Position numbers and translations under genes: made by a program. Shown one piece after another: positions 1 through 4,811 of a stretch of 7,405 bases of DNA. This stretch comes from Acidocella sp. (GTDB lineage: Bacteria; Pseudomonadota; Alphaproteobacteria; Acetobacterales; Acetobacteraceae). The notes under the pieces were generated by a model. It made no database searches. It saw only the letters and a program-made list of their open reading frames with translations, and was not told the origin of the DNA. Numbering within the stretch: position 1 is the first letter of the stretch; each line of letters opens with the position of its first letter. The DNA lies in assembly GCA_029077775.1 (NCBI GenBank), contig JAQNCU010000133.1:1-7405 (forward strand), in the 5' to 3' direction.

Positions 1-708
1 CAGGCGGGCGATTATGGGCATTTTGGCGCCGCGCGCGGCGAGCCCGGCCAGGGCCATGCCTGTGCAGAATTCCAGAATGATCGGCTGGCTCCAGAAGGCG
101 AGGCACGGTGTGGTGAAAGGGTGAAAGTGGCCAATCGCGACGAAAATGGCGAAGGCCGTGATGGCACCGGGCAGTGCCAGATGGCGCGGGAGCCAAAGGA
201 ACGGCGTGAAAACGAGGTAGAAAAACATCTCAAAATTCAGGGTCCAGCCCAGGCCGAAGGCAGGCTCCATCAGCCCGTCAGGGCGTGGCCACGGGATGAA
301 AAGGAAGCTCGCGATGATATACCGCCAGCCGCCGATATCGCCGTGGATGGCGCTGTGACCCAGCCATAACACGGCGAGGAAGGCGGCGGTCATGAGCCAG
401 TAAAGCGGCACGATTCGTGCGAGGCGGCGTTGCAGAAAGGTGAGGAGCCCTGAGTGGCCAGTGGCGAACAAGGGCGCCGAGGCGTGGACGATGACAAACC
501 CGGAGATGACGAAGAAAATATCAACACCGGCGCCCCACGGCATGAGGGCGGATACCATGCCGACGACATGGCTGGGATGGGCGGTGTTTTGCAGCGCGTC
601 ATGCGCGATGTGGCTGAAGGCGACCGAAGCCGCAGCCAAAGCCCGCAGCCCTTGGAGATTTGGCAGAAACCCGGAACGCCCGGCCTGGGTCACGGCGCGC
701 GACGACAC
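1..708 (-). CDS. Acyltransferase 3 family membrane protein (ExoZ/OafA-like), C-terminus cut by window edge
   Basis: This is an integral-membrane O-acyltransferase that probably transfers acetyl or similar groups onto a surface or exopolysaccharide. The frame runs open from just after the rpmG stop to the window edge, giving about 236 codons of a family usually 350-400 long. Numbering from GTG at 708, it shows NLQGLRALAA..SVAFSH at 17-33 with the family's conserved His33. It also has GVDIFFVISGFVI (61-73), a basic RR..RI.PLYW segment (94-104) and WTLNFEMFFY (155-164) with conserved Glu160. Hydrophobic segments alternate with short loops throughout. The WTLNFEMFFY form resembles ExoZ-type exopolysaccharide acyltransferases; the acceptor is unknown. 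The start is uncertain: an in-frame TAA (the rpmG stop, 724-726) lies just upstream, and only GTG at 708 or 693 can supply residues 17-33. Neither has a clear Shine-Dalgarno, so translation may be coupled to rpmG. Confidence 0.85.
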   Translation of the reverse strand, partial: MSSRAVTQAGRSGFLPNLQGLRALAAASVAFSHIAHDALQNTAHPSHVVGMVSALMPWGAGVDIFFVISGFVIVHASAPLFATGHSGLLTFLQRRLARIVPLYWLMTAAFLAVLWLGHSAIHGDIGGWRYIIASFLFIPWPRPDGLMEPAFGLGWTLNFEMFFYLVFTPFLWLPRHLALPGAITAFAIFVAIGHFHPFTTPCLAFWSQPIILEFCTGMALAGLAARGAKMPIIARL

Positions 709-723
709 GCGGGCCGGGTGGCG

Positions 724-891
724 TTATTTGATTTTGGCTTCCTTGAACTTCACATGCTTGCGCACAACCGGATCGTATTTGTTAAGCTCCAGCTTTTGGG
801 TCTGCGCCCGCGCGTTTTTTTTGGTCACATAAAAGTAACCGGTATCCGCGGTGGAAATAAGCTTGATTTGGACGACGTTTGATTTGGCCAT
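724..891 (-). CDS. rpmG: 50S ribosomal protein L33
   Basis: This is large-subunit ribosomal protein L33, 55 residues and full length. It begins MAKSNVVQIKLISTADTGYF, continues through YVTKKNARAQ and ends KYDPVVRKHVKFKEAKIK, which is the classical L33 pattern. It has no cysteines, so it is the zinc-independent form. The ATG at 889-891 is preceded by GGAG with 8 bases of spacing. The gene lies 48 bases after the S41 protease stop and 15 bases before the likely start of the acyltransferase, all on the minus strand. Codons for the TKKN segment form a run of eight A (815-822), unusual in such GC-rich sequence. The identification is secure. Confidence 0.97.
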   Translation of the reverse strand: MAKSNVVQIKLISTADTGYFYVTKKNARAQTQKLELNKYDPVVRKHVKFKEAKIK

Positions 892-899
892 GATAATAT

Positions 900-903
900 C
901 TCC
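900..903 (-). promoter_or_regulatory. Ribosome binding site of rpmG
   Basis: GGAG on the minus strand, 8 bases before the rpmG ATG. It is the only clear Shine-Dalgarno in this minus-strand cluster, in keeping with strong translation of a ribosomal protein. Confidence 0.7.
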
Positions 904-913
904 AGAGCCCGGG

Positions 914-943
914 CGTATGGCCCATCGGCGTGGGTTTCGTCAA
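914..943 (-). promoter_or_regulatory. Possible promoter for rpmG
   Basis: On the minus strand, TTGACG (943-938) matches five of six bases of a -35 box and overlaps the TGA stop of the protease gene. CATACG (919-914) lies 18 bases downstream as a poor -10, matching three of six. The predicted start near 907 would give a leader of about 16 bases containing the GGAG. A separate promoter would let rpmG be expressed independently of the interrupted rnr gene upstream. The -10 is weak, so this is tentative. Confidence 0.3.
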
Positions 944-2463
944 GGGTTTGGCAGCAAGGCGGCGTTATAGGCGTTGGGATGGCTGATGAGAAAGGCGCTG
1001 GCGGTGAGGTCTAGGTCTGACCCGATGGCGGCCGGGCAGGCATCACGAATGGAGAGGATTTTGTCCACCGCAACCGGCGCGCGGACGGCACGGGCGCGGG
1101 CGAGCACCGGTGCCATGGGGTTTTTGCCCGCCGCCAGATCATCGAGCTGGGTCTTCAGCGCCTGCGGGCCGAGGCTGGTGCAGATTTGCGGCATCACCCC
1201 CAAAGTTTGCAGCGGCCAGCCGCGCGGGGCGAGAACGCGGCTCCAGGTGATGAAAAGCTCCCCGCCATCGGGCAGGCTGGTGATGGTCTGGACGAGGCCT
1301 TTGCCCAGGGTCTCTGAGCCGACGACCACGGCGCGCCGGTTATCGGCCAGTGCGGCTGAAAAAATCTCGGCGGCGCTGGCGGTTTGCCCGTCGACCAGCA
1401 GGATGATTTTAAGCCCACCGGTGATGTCAGCCCCCTCGGCCTTGAAGGTCCGGTCGGCATCCGGGTCTCGTCCGGCGGCGGTGGCGATGATGCCGCGCGG
1501 CAACAGCGAATCCGCGACCAGCACGGCCTGTCGCAATATTCCGCCGCGGTTGCCGCGCAGATCAACCAGCAGCCCGGTGGGTGGCGGGTCGGCGGACATG
1601 GCATTGGCCAGAATGGTGGTGAACTGGTCGCTGGTGCCCTCGTTGAAGCCCGTAATTTTAAGCGCGATCAGGCCCGGTGCCGGGGCGGGGACGGCGAAAA
1701 CGGTCTGCGGCGGGATATAGGCGCGGGTGAGGGTAACATCCTGTGGCGTCGTAGGGTCTGACGGGTCAGCGACACGTAAAACGGTGCTGGTGCCCGCGAT
1801 GCCGTTCTGGTCGTTGTTCAAACGCGTGATCTCATAAGGGTAGGCTGGTTTGCCATCGGCGCTGAGGATAAGGGTGCCGGGGGTGAGCCCGGCATTGGCG
1901 GCCGGGCTGTCAGCGGTGACGGCGGCGATGGCCACGCTGTTGCCCTGGCGGGCGAATTGCAGGCCCGTACCGGCGAGCCCGGTGATCATCAACTGGTCCT
2001 GCGCGGCCTGGGCGGGCGGTTCATAGCGCGAATACGGGTCGAAATGGTTGAACAGCTCATCGAAGAAATTGGCGATGATTCCGGCTGTGCCAGCCTGTTG
2101 CAAAGCCGGCGAGGCGCGATAAGCGGCCTTTGCGACGGCGGCGGCGGCGTTTCCCCAGCCAGTGGCGTCATCCGGTGCCGGGGCGGGGACGGCGATGATG
2201 AGCTGATCCGGGCCATAGAGCCGGATGTCACCGTTTTGCAGGGTCGTGTTGAGGTCAGGGTCCAGCGCCGCAAGCCCGTTCAGGCCCCAGATGGCCATTT
2301 GCGGAATGGTGAGCGGGGCCAGCGAGCGTGGCGCGATATAGGCAAGCGCCGTGCCCCAGACAGAGGCGGCGGTGGCGGCATCGAAGCCAATGACCGCCGG
2401 TTGGGCCCGGCCCGGGGTGGGCAGGGCGGCGAGGACGGCCAGCAACAGAAGAAGCCGGATCAC
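940..2463 (-). CDS. Exported S41 family carboxy-terminal processing protease with PDZ domain
   Basis: This is a periplasmic serine protease of the CtpA/Prc family (507 residues), which cleaves near the C-termini of envelope proteins. Residues 1-20 form a signal peptide: Arg3, a Leu-rich core, then a PGRA|QP cleavage site. An N-terminal helical part ends in FDPYSRY (141-147), the family's LDP-S-Y element. A PDZ-like domain follows at about 155-232 (ITGLAGTGLQF, DSPAANAGL, GTLILSADGKP). The S41 catalytic domain spans about 262-430. Ser363 in GQTASAAEI and Lys388 in ETLGKGLVQ are exactly 25 residues apart, as in CtpA, and Gln392 sits at Lys+4, so the enzyme looks active. LLVDLRGNRGG (298-308) is also canonical. 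The start is GTG (2463-2461), overlapping the rnr TGA as GTGA with no good Shine-Dalgarno, so translation is probably coupled to rnr. The substrate is unknown. The last 75 residues match nothing I recognise. Confidence 0.93.
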   Translation of the reverse strand: MIRLLLLLAVLAALPTPGRAQPAVIGFDAATAASVWGTALAYIAPRSLAPLTIPQMAIWGLNGLAALDPDLNTTLQNGDIRLYGPDQLIIAVPAPAPDDATGWGNAAAAVAKAAYRASPALQQAGTAGIIANFFDELFNHFDPYSRYEPPAQAAQDQLMITGLAGTGLQFARQGNSVAIAAVTADSPAANAGLTPGTLILSADGKPAYPYEITRLNNDQNGIAGTSTVLRVADPSDPTTPQDVTLTRAYIPPQTVFAVPAPAPGLIALKITGFNEGTSDQFTTILANAMSADPPPTGLLVDLRGNRGGILRQAVLVADSLLPRGIIATAAGRDPDADRTFKAEGADITGGLKIILLVDGQTASAAEIFSAALADNRRAVVVGSETLGKGLVQTITSLPDGGELFITWSRVLAPRGWPLQTLGVMPQICTSLGPQALKTQLDDLAAGKNPMAPVLARARAVRAPVAVDKILSIRDACPAAIGSDLDLTASAFLISHPNAYNAALLPNP

Positions 2464-3290
2464 CTGGGGTGTTTCGACTTGCGTTTTGGTTTGGGGCCGG
2501 TGGCGCGTGTACCGGCTTGTTTGCCCCGGAAGGGCGGACGCGGGCCGCGAAATTCAGCACCCGTGCGGGCAATGTCCTGGGCACCGATGGCGAATAACAG
2601 CCCGCCAGTGACGGGCCGGGCCTCGATAAGGCGGACATTCAGGCTTTGCGCAAGTTGAAAGCTTCTGCGGCTACGCCTGCCGATCAGGCTTTGTGTGGCT
2701 TCATCATGCACCCAGTAATCATCAGGCAGGTTCGACATGCTCAAAAATCCACTGGCGCCATTTTCAGGCAGAGTGACGAAAAGACCGAACTTCGTCACCC
2801 CGGAAACCCGGCCTGTGAAGGACTCTCCGACACGGTGTTGCAAATAGAGCGCAAGGTAGCGATCGGTCGAATCACGTTCCGCCAGGGTAGCACGGCGCTC
2901 AGTGGCCGTGATTTGCTCGGCGATGTCGGGGAATTGCACGGCATCGGCGGGGGACAGACCGTCCGGCCCGAACTTCAGCCCGGTGATGAGCGCGCGATGG
3001 ACCATGAGATCGGCGTAACGGCGGATTGGCGAGGTGAAATGCGCATAGGCGGTAAGTGCCAGACCGAAATGCCCGATATTATCGGGCGCGTATTCAGCCT
3101 GGGATTGGCTGCGCAGGACGGTCTCATTCACCAGAGCGGCGTGGGGTGTATCGACGACGAGCTTAAGGATATGATCGAGGTCGCGCGGGTGGAGCTGATC
3201 ACCCGGTTTCAGCGAAATGTCCAGCGTGGTGAGGAAGCTGCGCAGATTATCGAGTTTTTCGGCGCTGGGCGGGGCGTGGATGCGGTACAT
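2460..3290 (-). CDS. rnr: RNase R C-terminal part (second half of RNB, S1 domain, basic tail)
   Basis: This is the remainder of RNase R after the amber codon, equal to residues 469-744 of the full protein. It is listed from the first in-frame ATG (3290), 24 bases past the stop. It contains YRIHAPPSAEKLDNLRSFL, then NIGHFGLALTAYAHFTSPIRRY and ADLMVHRAL, the conserved RNA-binding and catalytic end of RNB. An S1 domain follows at about 155-237 of this fragment (GRVSGVTKFGLFVTLPENGA), then a Lys/Arg-rich tail ending KPKRKSKHPR. A GGAG (3312-3309) lies 18 bases before the ATG, too far for normal initiation but possibly enough for reinitiation. Whether this fragment is made separately is unknown. 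Its stop overlaps the protease GTG. Confidence 0.5.
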   Translation of the reverse strand: MYRIHAPPSAEKLDNLRSFLTTLDISLKPGDQLHPRDLDHILKLVVDTPHAALVNETVLRSQSQAEYAPDNIGHFGLALTAYAHFTSPIRRYADLMVHRALITGLKFGPDGLSPADAVQFPDIAEQITATERRATLAERDSTDRYLALYLQHRVGESFTGRVSGVTKFGLFVTLPENGASGFLSMSNLPDDYWVHDEATQSLIGRRSRRSFQLAQSLNVRLIEARPVTGGLLFAIGAQDIARTGAEFRGPRPPFRGKQAGTRATGPKPKRKSKHPR

Positions 3291-3314
3291 GCAGGGTTGG
3301 TGGTGGCGCTCCAG

Positions 3315-3317
3315 CTA
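3315..3317 (-). other. In-frame amber (TAG) codon inside rnr
   Basis: The minus strand reads GCC GCT GAG TAG CTG GAG CGC in the rnr frame. The same frame is open for 459 codons before and 284 after, with uninterrupted family homology, so this is a point nonsense codon and not a frameshift. Confidence 0.93.
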
Positions 3318-4694
3318 CTCAGCGGCGCAGACATTGGCGAGGATCATGAATTCCTCGATCAGGCGGTGGCTGTTCAGCCGGGGGCGCGGCGCGATGGATT
3401 GCACCTGGCCATCCGGGCCGATGACGACCTTACGCTCGGGCAGATCGAGATCCAGCGTGCCACGGGCGTCCCGCGCGGCTTTCAGCGCCGTGAAGGCGGC
3501 ATAGAGGCTGCCGTGGGCGATGGCATCGGTGTCATGTTCGGCTTGCACCTGTTCATAGGTTTTGCGCGCGGCTGATCGCATGAGCCCGCGCCCGAAACGG
3601 TGCGATTGTTTGCGCCCGGCATGGTCGATGAGCATCTCGACGAACAGGCAGCCCCGATCCTCGCCGGGTTTCAGGCTACACCAGCCATTCGAGAGGGCCT
3701 CCGGCAGCATGGGCACCACACGGTCGGGGAAATAGCAGGAATTGCCACGCGCGCGGGCGGCTTTGTCGAGCGCCGTGCCGGGCCGCACATAATGCGCGAC
3801 ATCGGCGATGGCGACGATGAGCCGATGCCCGCCGGGGGCGGGTTCGGCGAACACGGCGTCGTCGAAATCCCGCGCGTCGGCGCCGTCTATGGTGATCAGC
3901 GGCGTGGCGCGCAGGTCGGTTCGTTTGCCGAGCGGGGTGGGTTTGGCGCGGGCCGCCTGGGTGAGCGCGGCATCGGAGAAATCCATGGGGATGCCATGGG
4001 TGGCGATGGCGATGAGCGAGACCGAGCGCGCATCGGTGACCAGGCCGAGCCGTTCGGTGATTCGGGCCGGTTTGGGGCCGAAGGCTTTGCCGGGCAGCGG
4101 CTCGGCGCGCACGATTTCATCGGCCAGCGCGCCCATGGTCTCACCGACGGGGACGACCCATTCGGCCTTCTGGCGGCGGTCTGTGGGTTCTATCCGTCCG
4201 CCATGCGCGGTGGGGTGGTACACGCCGACGATGCTGCCCGCCTGTTCCGTCAGGCGTTTGAGGGTGCGGCCCTCATATTTGTCGGGGCCGATCTGACGCA
4301 GCCTTGCCAGCACGCGCGCCCCTGGCGCCAGGGCGGCCTGCCCGGCGCGCTCAGCCGCCATGAAGATGATCGGCGGGCGGCCTGTGCCCTCCCAGATAAC
4401 CGGGCGGGCCAGGGCCTCACCATCGCGGTCGATGCCTGTGACCTCGACCAGCGTATTTTCCGGCAGGCGGTTGGTCTCGGTGAAGGATTTGCGGCCCGCG
4501 CGGTCGATCTCGCCCTCGTGCTGGAGCGAACGGACGAGCCCGCGCAGGGCTTTTTTATCGTCCGGACCGATGTTGAAGGCGCGCGCGATGTCACGCAGGG
4601 CGACGCTGTCCGGGCTTTGCGCCAGGAAGGTCTTAACGGCCGCGCGGGTGGGCAGGGCGGTGGCGCGGGGTGGTTTGGGCGGTCGAGTCGTCAT
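3315..4694 (-). CDS. rnr: RNase R N-terminal part (winged helix, cold shock, first half of RNB)
   Basis: This is the product expected if the amber codon terminates translation, 459 residues. Residues 15-75 are a winged-helix RNase R N-terminal domain (LRDIARAFNI, LVRSLQHEGEIDR). Residues 78-145 are an OB-fold cold-shock domain (VEVTGIDRDGEALARP to GRTLKRL). The RNB domain starts at about 258 and holds the metal-binding acidic cluster in TIDGADARDFDDAV: Asp270, Asp276, Asp278 and Asp279, the equivalents of E. coli Asp272, 278, 280 and 281. It continues through HYVRPGTALD and YFPDRVVPMLPEALSNGWCSL and stops at ILANVCAAE. It lacks the HFTSPIRRY element, the S1 domain and the basic tail, so on its own it should not be a working exonuclease. 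Confidence 0.6.
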   Translation of the reverse strand: MTTRPPKPPRATALPTRAAVKTFLAQSPDSVALRDIARAFNIGPDDKKALRGLVRSLQHEGEIDRAGRKSFTETNRLPENTLVEVTGIDRDGEALARPVIWEGTGRPPIIFMAAERAGQAALAPGARVLARLRQIGPDKYEGRTLKRLTEQAGSIVGVYHPTAHGGRIEPTDRRQKAEWVVPVGETMGALADEIVRAEPLPGKAFGPKPARITERLGLVTDARSVSLIAIATHGIPMDFSDAALTQAARAKPTPLGKRTDLRATPLITIDGADARDFDDAVFAEPAPGGHRLIVAIADVAHYVRPGTALDKAARARGNSCYFPDRVVPMLPEALSNGWCSLKPGEDRGCLFVEMLIDHAGRKQSHRFGRGLMRSAARKTYEQVQAEHDTDAIAHGSLYAAFTALKAARDARGTLDLDLPERKVVIGPDGQVQSIAPRPRLNSHRLIEEFMILANVCAAE

Positions 4695-4775
4695 GGTTAT
4701 GAATATGGGGGCAAGGCGGGCGCGCCGCCACAGGGTCGTTTTTGGCAGTTCATTTCATTTTTGTATCGTAATATA

Positions 4776-4803
4776 TTGGCAGGCCGTGTTTGTTATGTAT
4801 AAC
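4776..4803 (+). promoter_or_regulatory. Sigma70-type promoter of the large repeat-protein gene
   Basis: TTGGCA (4776-4781) and TATAAC (4798-4803) each match five of six consensus bases and are separated by 16 bases, within a locally AT-rich stretch between divergent genes. A start 6-8 bases past the -10 falls at about 4809-4811, directly before the GTG at 4812. That implies a leaderless or near-leaderless mRNA. No comparably good promoter was found facing left toward rnr. Confidence 0.5.
4792..4803. promoter_or_regulatory. 12-base palindrome overlapping the -10 box (operator candidate)
   Basis: GTTATGTATAAC has perfect 5-base arms (GTTAT and ATAAC) around a 2-base centre. It covers the whole -10 hexamer of the rightward promoter, where a bound dimeric regulator would block transcription. 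At this length, in an AT-rich stretch, chance is possible. Confidence 0.3.
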
Positions 4804-4811
4804 TTGCGGTT

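Larger units (their letters stand above)
2460..4694 (-). pseudogene. rnr: Ribonuclease R gene interrupted by an in-frame amber codon
   Basis: RNase R is a processive 3'-to-5' exoribonuclease that degrades structured RNA in mRNA decay, rRNA quality control and trans-translation. The full frame is 744 codons, close to family length (813 in E. coli). It has the normal order: winged-helix N-terminus, cold-shock domain, RNB catalytic domain, S1 domain and a basic tail. Codon 460 is TAG (3317-3315), in a stretch reading ILANVCAAE-stop-LERHHQPCMYRIH that is otherwise normal RNB sequence. There is no frameshift or deletion, and both sides keep family motifs, so the change is very recent, an error, or read through. 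Glu or Gln (GAG or CAG) would be a single-base neighbour. The ATG at 4694 has no clear Shine-Dalgarno. The gene heads the minus-strand cluster and overlaps the protease start. The identity of the gene is near certain; its functional status is not. Confidence 0.9.

Noticed and set aside
440..882. Plus-strand open frames of 130 and 142 codons opposite the acyltransferase and rpmG
   Set aside because: They overlap the secure L33 gene and the acyltransferase motifs on the other strand.
906..926. A GGGC/GCCC hairpin between the protease and rpmG as a terminator
   Set aside because: The stem is only four base pairs and has no following T run on the minus strand.
974..1720. A 248-codon plus-strand open frame opposite the S41 protease
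   Set aside because: The protease frame has a full catalytic set and a signal peptide. The opposite frame is low-complexity Arg/Ser/Ala sequence.
3315..3317. TAG as a programmed site for pyrrolysine or another special amino acid
   Set aside because: Pyrrolysine is not known in this kind of protein or lineage, and no context element was seen. A plain nonsense mutation or error is simpler.
2646..3575. A 309-codon plus-strand open frame opposite rnr
   Set aside because: It is the mirror of the RNB and S1 coding sequence. It has no recognisable domain and no ribosome site.
3600..4802. A 400-codon plus-strand open frame opposite rnr and the intergenic region
   Set aside because: It is antisense to RNase R sequence with clear motifs. 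The translation has no family pattern, and its length is explained by the scarcity of stops in GC-rich DNA.
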